Positions 1 through 9,856 of a DNA stretch of 64,000 nucleotides are shown piece after piece. The first letter of the stretch is position 1; every line of letters begins with the position of its first letter. Location of the stretch: NCBI GenBank assembly GCA_963580285.1, contig OY757017.1, positions 111,509,245 to 111,573,244 on the forward strand, read 5' to 3'. This DNA comes from Lucinisca nassula (taxonomy: Eukaryota > Mollusca > Bivalvia > Lucinida > Lucinidae). The position numbers and the translations under genes were made by a program. The notes under the pieces were generated by a model. That model was not told the origin of the DNA and ran no database searches. It saw nothing but the letters and a program-made list of their open reading frames with translations.

Positions 1-1640
1 CTATTGGACTACCGCTGCAACATCATTTCTGGTTTGTTTGCCGCAGCAACCGTTTGTTGATCTGCCGCTGGAAACGTTGGTAGGTTGATCTGCCGCTGCA
101 ACTGCCTATCTGTTGATCTGCCACTGAAAATGTATGGCCATTGAAACGGCACTGTAACAGCCTGTCTGTTGATCTTAAACTGCAGCTGTCTGTATGCAGA
201 TCAGCCTCTGCAAGCGCGAGTCTATTGGTCTACCGCTGCAACATTATTTCTGGTTGGTCTGCCGCTGCAATCGCTTGCATGTTGATCTGCCGCTGCAATC
301 GGTTGACTATTGATCTGCCGCATTGGCCGCCAGTAGGTTGATCTGCCGCTGCGACTGCTTATCTGTTGATCTGTCACTGCTAACATCTGGTCATTGAACT
401 GTCACTGCAGGCACCTGTCTGTTGATCTGCTACTGCAACTGCGATCCTTTTGATCTGCCGCTGCAACTACCGTCTGTGCGTTATTCTGCCACTGCAACAT
501 CCTGTTCTTTGGTCTGCTGCTGCAACCGCCTACCTATTGAGCTGCCGCTGCAACTGCCTGTCTGTTGTCTTGTTGCTGCGACCGCCTACCTGTTGTTCTG
601 TCGCTGGTCTGTTGATTTGCCATTGCCACTGCCTCACTGTCGCTGCAACTGCCTGTTGATCTACCTATGCAACCTCATGTCTGTTGGTTTGCAAATGCAA
701 CAGCATCTCTTTTTTTTCTGCCGCCGCAACCCCTGTCTGTTGGCTTGTCGCTGCAATTGCCTATCTGTTGATCTGCCTGCCACTTCAACCGGCTGTTTAT
801 TGTTCTATGTTGGTTTACCAATTCAACCGCCTCTCTAGTGGTCTAGAAATTATAAGCGCCGGTCAATTAGTCTACCTAATTAACCACCTGCATGTTGATC
901 TTCCATTCTTCTCACTCGTCTATTGATCTGGCGCTACAACAAGCTCCTGGCCGTTGATCTGCTGCTTCAATCGCCTGTCTGTTGAATTGTCACTGTAATC
1001 GTGTGTCTGTTGGTCTGCAACTGTTAATTCCTGTCCGTAGGTCTTGCGCTTGCATTGTCTGTCTGTCCGTCTAAGTCTGTTGAACTGACTCTATATCCAC
1101 CTGCCTGTTAGCAACTTATTAGTTGAACTGCCTCTGCAGTTGCCTGTCTGTTGGCCTGCCCCTATAACCGCAGATGTTTGTCTGTGGCTGGTGTTCTGTT
1201 AGTTCGGTGCTGTATTCCCATGACTGTTGGCTGCCGTTGTAAACCCTCTGTGTTGATCTGCCATTGCATACGCCTTCCTGTTGGTCTTTCGGTGTAAATA
1301 CCTGTCTGTGTACCTGCCGATGCAACCGACGGTGTTTGTATGTGGGTGTAACTCCTTGTATGTAGGCCCATTGCTGTAATCCCCTCTCTGTTCGTCTGCT
1401 GCTGCAACCGCTTGTCTGTTGATCCGACGCTGTAACCATTAATATGTTTGTCTGTTATTATTAGCGCCTCTCTGTTGGTCTGTTGCTGCAACCGTCTGTC
1501 TTGTGTGTTGTTCGGCCTCTGTAACTGCTTTGTTAATCTGACGCTACAGCTGAATATAGACTGGTGTGACTGTCTGTGTGTCGGTCTGTCGTCGCAACCG
1601 CCTGTCTATTGGCCTGCCGTTGTACCCATTTGCTTGTTAT
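1..1640. repeat. 28-bp minisatellite array
   Basis: Degenerate tandem repeat of about 28 bp with core TTGATCTGCCGCTGCAAC followed by a variable CGCCTGTCTG-like part, roughly 58 units. The left edge lies outside the window. The period is not a multiple of three, so apparent ORFs on both strands (for example 422-838 and 1119-1439) are repeat translations, not genes. The array stops abruptly at the hairpin that opens the next element. Confidence 0.9.
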
Positions 1641-2018
1641 CTCACCTGAGCCGAAGGCTCATGTGAGGTATTAGTATACCAATGCTCTGTCATCTGTAGT
1701 ACGTCCGTCCGTCGTCCGTCCACAATTTCAAATAAGTATATCTCCGTTGCTCCACGACCAATCTTTATCAAATTTCATTGGAAAGGCTGTATATGGTTTT
1801 CGGGCTGATGGGATTGGAATTCTGGTTGCCATGGCAACATATAGCTCCCATAAACTTAAAATGGGATAAACTAAAAAAAATCTTCTTGTCTAAAACCAGA
1901 AGGCCCAGAGCTTAGGTATTTAGTATGGAGCAACGTCAAGTGGTCCCCTATCGAATTCGTGCCAGTCATAACGCTGGGGTCTAAATAGGTCCCGCCCGAG
2001 GGCTTATCATCTCCCGCA

Positions 2019-2347
2019 GACCATAGTGCAGTTTATATTTTACTTTTGGTCCTTTTAGATCAGTGTGAATATTCTGAGAAATCAGAAATAAATTATTGGT
2101 TTAGACTCATATTCTAGACAGGTTTTTAATTATTTGGACATCATTTTGATTTAAATCAGTCTTTATATCGACTGCCTATTCGAAATTCGCAAAATTGCAG
2201 TATGTTTCCTCTGGCTTTCTTTGCCGGATCATTACAGGGTCACTGATGAGGCTTTATTAGCCGAAACTACGTAGTATGACCCATCTTCTTTCTTATGAAT
2301 GTTTTCATTGCTCTTAAAGGAACTCATTTTTTGATTTTTATTTACAA
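2019..2347 (+). mobile_element. About 320-bp hammerhead-ribozyme element, copy 1
   Basis: An insertion in the 160-bp tandem array that matches, in opposite orientation, the insertion at 9857-10176 along its whole length. It starts CCATAGTGCAG, ends in a T-rich stretch, and carries a complete type I hammerhead motif near its 3' third. No ORF. Such motifs are known in Penelope-like elements and in small non-autonomous retrozymes; which of these this is cannot be settled here. Confidence 0.75.
2237..2282 (+). ncRNA. Type I hammerhead ribozyme
   Basis: All core elements are present in order: stem I strand GGGTCA (2237-2242), CTGATGA (2243-2249), stem II GGCT/AGCC with a 5-nt loop (2250-2262), GAA (2263-2265), a short palindromic stem III (ACTAC/GTAGT, 2266-2275), cleavage nucleotide A2276, then TGACCC (2277-2282), which pairs perfectly with the first strand. 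Predicted cleavage is after A2276. The very short stem III is typical of metazoan Penelope/retrozyme hammerheads. Activity is inferred from conservation of core and stems in the second copy. Confidence 0.85.
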
Positions 2348-2680
2348 CAGGAAAAGAACTTCAAAATTCTTCTTCTCTGAAATCCATAAGGCCCAGAATT
2401 TAGATATTAAGTATGTAGCAACTGCTAGTGGTCAACTACATCAATCCTGCCAATCATGACCCTCGGGGTACAAATTGGCCACGCCCTGGGGCTTATAAGT
2501 TCCCACAGACTTATAATGGGAAAAACCTTCGAAAATATTGTTCTCTGGGACTATAAGGACTAGAGCTTAGATATTCAGCAATGTCAAGTGGCACTCTACT
2601 TAAATTTTGTCTGTCATGCCCCTTTGGTCCAAATTGGTATAAATTGGTCACACCCAGAGCTGAGCTATTAAGTATGTATG

Positions 2681-2975
2681 TGTTTGATTTGAGGTTTAAC
2701 GTCCCCGTCAATACTGTAAAGGTCATTTTTGGAGACGTTGCTTCCAATTTTGTGGGACTTTTACTCGACATTGAGATGAAATGACATCTCAAGCCCTGCC
2801 GCCCAATGAAACTAATAGGGTTTATAAGCATGGACGGGCCGACTCGCACCGCTTTGCCTAGGCAGGCTTAGATCCTCTAAGCGGTTTACCAGTACTCGTG
2901 TGCGGGTCGGTTTCAGCTCTGCGTGGAAGCATCATGCAGCCCATATATTTCTTCAAGCCCCGATGGGCGGGGGCC
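2681..2975 (-). mobile_element. SINE-A copy
   Basis: Near full-length member of the commonest family here. Sense is the minus strand: a G+C-rich head (GGCCCCCGCCCATCGGGGC), a body with 'gctgcatgatgcttcc' and 'gagatgtcatttcatctc', and a tail GACGTTAAACCTCAAATCAA. Flanks TTAAGTATGTA and TTAAGTTTGTA look like an aged target-site duplication. No coding capacity. Confidence 0.85.
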
Positions 2976-3899
2976 GTTTTAAGTTTGTAGCAACGTTTAG
3001 TGGTCAACTACAAAAATCTTTCCCATCATGTTCCTGGGGTCCAAATTGGCCACGTCCTAGGGTTTATCAGTTCTCATAGACTTTTAATTGAAAAATAAAA
3101 TAAAATAAAAATCTTCTTGAAACGATAATGCCTAGAGCTTAGATATATAGTATGTAGCAACGTCTAGTGGTCCTCTTTATAAATCCTGCTTATCATGGGA
3201 AAAATTTCGAAATAACAATTCTCTGAAACCATCAGGTCCAGACCTTAGATATTTAGTATGGTGCAACATCTAGTGATCAATTACAAAACTCCTGCCAATG
3301 ATGCCCCTGGTGTCCAAATTGGCCCTCCCTGGGGCTTATCAGTTCCCATGAATTATAATTGGAAAAACTTCAAAAATCTTCTTTTCTGAAACCATAAGAC
3401 CCAGAGCTTAGATACTAACTATGCAGCAGCGGCTATTGGTCACCGAAATAAATCCTGCCAATCATGCCTCTCATGCCCCTGGGGTTCAAATTGACCACGC
3501 CCCGGTGTTCGTTAGCTCCAATAGACTTACAAAGGGCAAACCTTCAGAAATCTTCTTCTCTAAAACTATAAGGCACAAAGCGCTTAGATATTAAGTATGT
3601 TGCAATGTCTGGTGGTCAACTATATAAATTATGTTAATTATGTCCCGTCAATTATACATGTCCAAGAGGTCCAAATTGGCCACGCCCCAGGGCCTATCAG
3701 CTCCCATAGACTTACAATGGGAAACAATTCATAAATCTTCTTCTCTGAAACTATAAGGCCCAGAGCTTAGATATTTAGGATGTAGCAACATCTAGTGGTC
3801 AACTACATAAATTCTGCCAATCATGTCCATGGGGTCTAAATTGGTCGTGCCTCGGGTTATATCGGCTCCCATTTACTTACTTAAATGAGCGGTTTAGGC

Positions 3900-4458
3900 T
3901 GACTGATAATAAAAGTGAAGGCAATGATCAGGAATCGATACAATTAACCCACAGCTCCCATCAGAGACACCGAAGGGAAAGAAACACAAACACGAAACAA
4001 CTAGACCCTAATGGAAACATCACCAGCGGAAAACCCAAAAGACAGTTACTTCCCACAAAATGGTAAATTAGCTATCCAAAACAAAAATGTATAAGCGATA
4101 CACGCACTCAAATACAAATTATAACAAAAATAAACCGCAACAGAAGAACCGCCTTGGAACGGTCAGTGAAAAGAATTTCACTGGGTGGCTTAAATCGATT
4201 TTACGCGGCCGAAATCCCCGCCCTTACTTCCGTCGCGATTTAGACAAATAATCTGTTCAGTCCGCATGCAGGCCTCCTAACTCATCAGCGCAACATCTCC
4301 GAGAACACAAGAATCAAACAACCACGGAGATGAAACAACGGTGAGAACTCGACAGCAAGAAACCACTGAAAGTTACACTCCGATGGGTCTGACCAGAGAC
4401 AGAGCATCAGGCACCAACCAATATTACATAAAATTAAATTCTAATTCTCAGTAAGCCT
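3900..4458 (-). mobile_element. 3' non-coding part of a reverse-transcriptase element
   Basis: Minus-strand continuation downstream of the RT relic at 4459-5310. The same sequence recurs at 13215-13615, and the terminal motif 'cattgccttcacttctatttt' recurs at 22108-22136, which marks the element end near 3905. No ORF. Confidence 0.6.
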
Positions 4459-5310
4459 TCACGCTGGAACCATATTAGAATCTGAGCCCTGACCCACCGG
4501 CCTGCAATTAAAGAGGGAAGCAAAGTTGTCAACCGTGAATGGGTTAACTATGTTTGTCGTATAACATTTATTTATACCTAATCTTTTATATCGCAGAATG
4601 ATTTTACGAAATTGGGTTCTGAAGTCATTGCAAGTATATATTTTTCTTAATTTAAATGCTAAGTCACCATAAAATTCGGGTTCCCATAGATCTTGTTGTA
4701 GTAGAGATTTAAGTTCATCATTGAATTTCGAAATTAAATCGGAATGACGTCTACAAAATTTAGAAAAGGCTTTGCAATGTTTATAATACCGATAATCCTG
4801 ATAAAGAAGTTTAACAGTTAACAATTTATTACGAGTGTTGAAGTCAGTTACATGACTAGACACTCTGGCAAATAGAATTAATAGCGAAATATGGACGCCA
4901 TAGGATGCCGCACGAGGAACATCACCATCCAACAAAGGACAATTTACAATCTCAAAATCAAAACCATCGCGTTTATCATAAATTTTGCAGGGTGTGTGGG
5001 GGAGGGTAAATTTAACTGATCAGACGATCAAAATAGTTACTATCAGTATTTAATAAACCATCCAAATAAGTAGAAGTCGAGCTAAAGGTTTCAATGATTT
5101 CAGATTGGTTTTCAACGGAAAAGGACATTAAGAAGTCTCTTTCATACCAAAACAATAACAATTCAGCCACACGGGTGAGCAATCCGTACCCATCGGAATA
5201 CCCACAATTTGTCTAAATAACATAGTACCAAATCTTATGTAAATATTATCAAGTAGAAAGGTGAGAGCTTCACAAACTTTCTGACAATAAAGTTTAAGTT
5301 TCATGCTCTT
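4459..5310 (-). pseudogene. Reverse transcriptase relic (Penelope-like, tentative)
   Basis: Reading the minus strand, RT motifs occur in order: 'KVCEALTFLLDNIYIRFG', 'FRQIVGIPMGTDCSP' (5184-5220), an aspartate box degraded to YLDG near 5065, 'KIYDKRDGFDFEIVN', then the C-terminal part 'DGDVPRAASYGVHIS...SSHVTDFNTRNKLLTVKLL...EPEFYGDL'. The last part is an open 158-codon frame (4459-4935). The upstream parts are in other frames and the catalytic second Asp is Gly, so the copy is dead. This GIPMGTNCAP-type RT is very common in coral and bivalve genomes; its placement among Penelope-like elements is my inference. Confidence 0.75.
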
Positions 5311-5324
5311 CAGAAGTGAAAGTT

Positions 5325-5378
5325 GGCCTGCAACTGTTACCGCCTTTCTGTTGATCTCTATCTGCAACTACCTGTCAT
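5325..5378. repeat. Stray monomers of the 28-bp minisatellite
   Basis: About two units ('ctgttgatctctatctgcaac') of the array at 1-1640 abut the 5' end of the minus-strand RT relic. Confidence 0.55.
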
Positions 5379-5639
5379 GAAAGATCAGGGAGAAATCTAA
5401 TTGGTATATTAAAAATTGGAACGAGGTGTTCAATAAACTAAAACCAGGCATGTTTATGCATTTTGTCTGTCTATGTAGGATTGTTCAACACTTTACACTA
5501 CACTACCTCATAATCTTGCAAATAAAAAAACGGTAATGGTTTAACTGAATGGACAATCCATAAGAAGATTCCTTCTATATTTGCATGAATGGTAAGAAAT
5601 GATTTGTTTCACTTCTTAAGAGCATAAAAGTTATAAGCT
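5379..5639. other. No recognised feature
   Basis: A+T-rich spacer between the two inverted RT relics. No gene, tRNA-like head or tandem structure seen. Confidence 0.4.
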
Positions 5640-5995
5640 ATGATCGTGGCAGAAAGTGTGTGAAGCTATCACCTTTCTACTTGACAATATTTATATAAGA
5701 TAAGTTATTTAGATAATTTGTGGGAACTCCGATGGGTTCGAACTGTGCATAACTTGTGGCTGATTTGTTCATGTTCTGTTTGAAAGAGACTTCGCGATGT
5801 CCCTTTCAGTTGAAAAGTAGTATGAGTTATTATTTCAGCTCGATGTCTATATTTTTGGATGATTTATAAAAAAAACTGACAATACTTACTTCAATGGTTT
5901 GATCAATTTAACTTAAATTAGGCCTAAAATAGCCGTGTTTACTCTAACTCGACCGACCCTACTTCAGAACCACCGACTCTACTTTTTTATCAATA

Positions 5996-6345
5996 CAGTC
6001 GAACTTCAATGGCTCGAACACCTTTGGGACCATGAAAATCTGTTCGAGACAGGGGTAGTTCGAGCCACTGAGGGCTACTACCAGGAGGCATAACGACATA
6101 CTTCAGGACATATTTTTATGTGTTCTACAATGAAAAATGTATGTCGTGTTTACTCATTAGAATCGCCTCATCGAGGCGATTCTAATGAGTACACACAGCA
6201 TACATTTGCAAGATAAAAGACGAAAATATCCTAATTTTTACCCTCCCTATTTCTTATGTACAGAAATTCCCTAGGGACTCAAGAATGGGTTCGATTCAGC
6301 CATGGTAAACGAGCCATCGGTGTTCGAGCCATCGAAGTTCTACTG
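5996..6345. mobile_element. Pogo-like MITE with TA duplication
   Basis: Terminal inverted repeats begin CAGTCGAACTTCAATGG and end CCATCGAAGTTCTACTG, flanked by TA on both sides (5994-5995, 6346-6347). TA target and CAGT-type termini fit the Tc1/mariner (pogo) superfamily. No transposase. A related, longer copy lies at 41290-42095. Each copy carries a palindromic MITE core near its middle. Confidence 0.7.
6128..6212. repeat. Palindromic MITE core
   Basis: Long perfect hairpin centred near 6172 (arm 'actcattagaatcgcctc'), extended by inverted 'aatgtatg' arms. Member of the family best seen at 21683-22053. Confidence 0.75.
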
Positions 6346-7238
6346 TATAAGTATAAACTAAAAATTAAAAAACCGACCCTACCATTTTCAATTTCCAATA
6401 GTAAATTCGCGTTTTAGTTACATGTTTGTAGTTTTTGGCATTTAGTACCGTCAGAAATACGGAACTGACATTTTTGGGCATCTTAAACAGTGCAAGTCTC
6501 AACATGACAATTTTATTAACAAGAAACATATACAAAAACAAAACCGCATAAAAAATACAGGCCCGACCCTGCTGTTTGGGGGAGAAAAAAATAAAAATAA
6601 TAAAAAAGAGGTTTCACCTACTTACCGACCAAAATTATTTCAACATGTTAGTAGAAACACAAAAAGCAAAACAAGCAAATTCTTCTGATACCAAAGCCCC
6701 GTTTTTGGATTCAGATTTATGTATTTTAGATGGGTTTATTTCATACAAAATGTATGATACACGCGATGATTTTGATGTAGTAAATTCTTTCTTTGATGGT
6801 GATGCTCCTCGTGTGACATCCTACGGTGTTTATATATCCTAATTGTCTAGTCATGTAACTGACTTCAACACTCGCAATAAATGGCACTGCCTTTTGAGCA
6901 AACATATTCATTTACACACCTTGGCCTGATTGGCCCCTGTCGGTCGGTAAGCTCTTGATCCACTGTAACAGGTTGCTTTATATTTTGTCGTGTCTGAGCT
7001 TGACAGTACCCAAGGCATTCATGCGGAACAATGTCAAATTCAGATGCCATGCTCGGACCTTTGTTGTTCTGCTTGCCTCTGTGCTAATGACAGCCTTTTA
7101 TATCACAAGATGACTGATGTTGGCCTGTCAGGGTAACAAAGCAGAGAAACCTGGTCGGAGATTTGGAGTCCCTTACCATGTACATGGCCATGAACTGTCA
7201 ATCTTAAAGGATTGAAAGTATCTGGTCATCATTTATTT

Positions 7239-7498
7239 AGATTAGTTTTAGTTCGATTGCGATGGAAGCTTCAAGCTTATTTAATCGCTCTCGAACACTC
7301 ATTCCGGATGTTTTCACACGCGCGAGAGAGAGGCAGTGACAGTTACACCACTGCTACCAATTTACACCTGGGTGGAGTGAGGCAGTGTCATTACGTGTCT
7401 TGCCCAAGGACACACATCGATACCGGGTGCCGGATTAGAACGCACGACCTCTCGATCATGAGTCGAACGCGTTAACCACTGCGCTATCGAGGCTGACA
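7239..7498 (-). mobile_element. tRNA-derived SINE
   Basis: On the minus strand it starts with a tRNA-like head 'gcctcgatagcgcagtgg', anticodon region CAT, then 'gttctaatcc' (B-box-like). The body contains 'ttgggcaagacac' and 'ctccacccaggtgtaaatt', a core I recall from other invertebrate SINEs. An 11-bp target-site duplication ATCATTTATTT (7228-7238 and 7499-7509) proves insertion into the LINE relic. Confidence 0.85.
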
Positions 7499-7885
7499 AT
7501 CATTTATTTCAGATAAGATGTCATGGAAACCCTGTTTTGATGCAACTGTAAAAGGGATAACAGCAGCCTGGCGGTTCTTTGGAAGGATCATAACCAGCTG
7601 GTTTGAAGCAAGATGGTGGAGACCATGACTAGACTTATCCTGGAGTATGCCACGCCAGTATGGGACCTACATATAGTATCCAGCAGCTGTAGACGGTGCA
7701 ACAGCGAGCAACTCGGTTTGTCAGAGGTGACTACCACCCAACCAGCATTACCTCCCGAGTAAAGCACCTTGGCCGGTAAAATCCCCAGCATCAATGCTGG
7801 ACCTGATCTACTCGTATCTCTCGGCTAAGTGGACATCCACGCTTGCAGGTCCTCCGACCTGACAGCAGAGAACAGTAGAGGATAC

Positions 7886-8100
7886 TGTTACCTCCCTTCC
7901 ATTATCTACCTTGGTAGATCACATGCATAGCTTCTAGGTTTATAACCACTCTCTGACAACTGCGTCAGGGAGTCGACTCTTTGGCTCAGGGGTAAGAGCA
8001 GTGGACTGTTACCCGAGCGGCCCGGGTTCGAATCCCACCATAGGCGGGGATTTTTTCAGGCTATGCATCTTTCCTTTGTTACGGCTTTCAGGTCGTAAGA
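7886..8100 (+). repeat. 5' LTR of the TRIM
   Basis: 215 bp. It contains TTTATAA (7939-7945), a hairpin CTCTCTGAC/GTCAGGGAG (7951-7974), a tRNA-like segment (about 7975-8047), and an inverted pair ATGCATAGC (7923-7931) / GCTATGCAT (8060-8068) bracketing all of it. No AATAAA polyadenylation signal seen. Confidence 0.85.
7982..8035 (+). promoter_or_regulatory. tRNA-like Pol III promoter inside the LTR
   Basis: A-box-like TGGCTCAGGGG (7982-7992) and a perfect B box GGTTCGAATCC (8025-8035), with a D-stem GCTC/GAGC. The anticodon stem is poor, so this is not a functional tRNA gene. The same pair recurs in the 3' LTR at 8288-8298 and 8331-8341. Confidence 0.7.
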
Positions 8101-8113
8101 TGGGGGCTCGTCC
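8101..8113 (+). other. tRNA-Pro-type primer binding site
   Basis: TGGGGGCTCGTCC directly follows the LTR. It is complementary to the last 13 nt of tRNA-Pro including CCA. Confidence 0.8.
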
Positions 8114-8180
8114 AAAATGCCAGAATTGGCTTGTGCCGAAGTTGGCATCCTTCACGTCATCATAAATGATGACTTCCTTG

Positions 8181-8189
8181 AAGAGGGGG
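8181..8189 (+). other. Polypurine tract of the TRIM
   Basis: AAGAGGGGG two bases before the 3' LTR, the expected plus-strand primer position. Confidence 0.7.
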
Positions 8190-8191
8190 TG

Positions 8192-8406
8192 TGTTACCTC
8201 CCTTCCATTATCTACCTTGGTAGATCACATGCATAGCTTCTAGGTTTATAACCACTCTCTGACAACTGCGTCAGGGAGTCGACTCTTTGGCTCAGGGGTA
8301 AGAGCAGTGGACTGTTACCCGAGCGGCCCGGGTTCGAATCCCACCACAGGCGGGGATTTTTTCAGGCTATGCATCTTTCCTTTGTTACGGCTTTCAGGTC
8401 GTAAGA
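8192..8406 (+). repeat. 3' LTR of the TRIM
   Basis: Copy of 7886-8100 with one visible substitution. Confidence 0.85.
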
Positions 8407-9856
8407 ATACTGCCTGGGCAATATAGACCGACATCTTCTGTCAGCTCTCCTTCATCGCCACGGGCATCAGACTTAAGGATCAACTTCCACAGAGAATTGA
8501 CACATCAGGGATCATTTATATGGCTTCAAGAGGGATCGTGCAAGTCTTCCCTAAACTATGTAACAAGTCGCCCAGCGGGCAACAGTTGCTCCCCTGACAA
8601 CTAGTATAGGTTGTCAGATTCAAGCCGAATTCGAACCCATCTGAGATTGTTTACTAAAAGTTTCAAAAAAATCCAACCGAAAACAGTCAGAAAATTTGGA
8701 GACACCGTTTTTTGCTTATATTTATACTCAAGGTCAGATAACTCCAAAGTCGTTTGTCCGGTGAGGCAAACATTCGAACTCATCGTAGACTGTTTGCCTC
8801 TCCTGGTTATCTGCAAGTCTGATAAAGATAGATCAGAAATGGCTGAGAAATGTTGGAGACATCGTTTTTCCATTGTAAGCCTATGGTATTTCTTTTTTTC
8901 ACGCTGCGAAACCGGTTGTCAGATTCGAGCTACATTCGAACTCATCTGAGATATTATGCTTGTCCTTGTTTACTAAAAGTTTTAAAAAAGATCCGATTGA
9001 AAACAGCTGAGAAAAGGTGGATAAACCAATTTTCGCACATATTTATACTCAAGGGCAGGTAACTCCAAAGCCGTTGGTCTTGTGAGGCCCAAATGCGAAC
9101 TCAACGTAGACTGTATACCTCTCCTGGTTATCTACCAGCATGGTGAAGATTGGATCAGAAATGGCTGAGAACAGTTGGAGACGTTGTTCTTCCATTGTAA
9201 GCCTATGGTAATATTTTTCGGGCTAAAAGGAAGGTAACTTCGATAACGGTTGTCGGATTCAAACCAAATTCGACCTCACCTGAGACATTATGCTTGACAT
9301 TCTTTACTAAAAGTTTGAAAAAGATACGATTGAAAACAGCTGAGAAAAATTGGAGAAACCATGTGTCCTTATATTTATACTCAAGGACAGGTAAGTCCAA
9401 ATCCTTTGGTCCTGTGAGGCTCGAAATCAACTTAGACTGTATGCCTCTCCTGATTATCTACAAGCATGATGAAGATTGGACCAGAAATGGCTGAGGAAAG
9501 TTAGAGACGTCGTTTTTCCATTGTAAGCCTATTGTTAAATGTCAGGCTCAATGAGATGTAATTGCGAAACCAGTTGTCAGTTTCAAGCCAAATTCGAACT
9601 CATCTGAGATAATATGCTTGTCCTGGTTTACTAAAAAGTTTCAAAAAGATCAGATCGATAACAGCAGAGAAAAAGAGGAGACACCATTTTCCGCTTATTT
9701 TTATGCTCAAGGGCAGGTAACTCCAAAGCCGTTGATCCCGTGAGGCCCAAATTCGAACCCGATGTATACTGTATACCTCTCCTGGTTATCTCCAAGTTTG
9801 ATGAAGATCGGATTAGAAATATTTAGAAAATTTGGAAAAATCGTTTTACCATTGTA

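Larger units (their letters stand above)
1641..3880 (+). mobile_element. Tandem-cassette element 1 (Pearl/HINE-like architecture)
   Basis: It opens with a hairpin at 1641-1667 (CTCAC/GTGAG enclosing GAGCC/GGCTC) and a GTCC-type simple repeat at 1701-1722. About 12 degenerate units of roughly 160 bp follow (1855-3880), recognisable by 'aaggcccagagcttagata', 'caacgtctagtggtc' and 'ccaaattggccacgcc'. No coding potential is seen. Hairpin plus tetranucleotide repeat plus 160-bp tandem core resembles bivalve Pearl elements and Helentron-associated non-autonomous elements; that assignment is inference. The array is interrupted by a hammerhead element (2019-2347) and a SINE (2681-2975). Confidence 0.6.
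5640..6885 (+). pseudogene. Second reverse transcriptase relic, opposite orientation
   Basis: Plus-strand fragments of the same RT as at 4459-5310: 5650-5880 gives 'KVCEAITFLLDNIYIR', a degraded 'PMGSNCA' and 'FLDDL'; after about 700 bp of inserted DNA, 6600-6885 gives 'KANSSDTKAPFLDSDL', 'YDTRDDFD', 'DGDAPRVTSYGVYIS' and 'SSHVTDFNTRNK'. Frameshifts and stops are present. Together with the minus-strand copy it forms an imperfect inverted pair. Confidence 0.7.
7886..8406 (+). mobile_element. TRIM: miniature LTR retrotransposon
   Basis: Two direct 215-bp terminal repeats (7886-8100 and 8192-8406) differ at one base that I can see (T8041 versus C8347). They begin TGTTAC and end GTAAGA, near-inverted ends as in LTRs. 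The 91-bp interior starts at once with TGGGGGCTCGTCC (8101-8113), complementary to the 3' end of tRNA-Pro and the same primer-binding site class used by murine gammaretroviruses, and finishes with a purine tract AAGAGGGGG (8181-8189). A 4-bp duplication ATAC flanks the element (7882-7885, 8407-8410). The related sequence at 18421-18440 lacks it, giving an empty-site proxy. There is no coding capacity, so it must be mobilised in trans. Near-identity of the LTRs indicates recent insertion into an old relic. Confidence 0.85.
6888..8594 (+). pseudogene. CR1/L2-like LINE relic, unit copy 1
   Basis: Degenerate RT of a jockey/CR1/L2-type LINE. 6888-7048 is inverted relative to the rest (minus-strand 'FDIVPHECL', 'CQAQTRQNIK'). 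From 7060 the plus strand carries the region around a degraded FADD box ('ANDSLLYH') and, from 7615, the C-terminal 'RLILEYATPVWDLH' region. Stops and frameshifts throughout. It is homologous to 13660-14640 and 17495-18560 and is split by a SINE (7239-7498) and a TRIM (7886-8406). Confidence 0.75.

Noticed and set aside
422..838. 138-codon Cys-rich frame
   Set aside because: Lies wholly in the 28-bp minisatellite and has no start context; periodicity follows the repeat.
2681..2975. GTTTAACG repeat as a DNA transposon
   Set aside because: No terminal inverted repeats; A-rich tail and 10-15-bp variable duplications show a SINE.
7887..8406. The duplicated tRNA-like blocks as two tandem SINEs or tRNA genes
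   Set aside because: PBS, polypurine tract, TG start and a flanking 4-bp duplication around the pair fit LTRs better; the anticodon stem does not pair.
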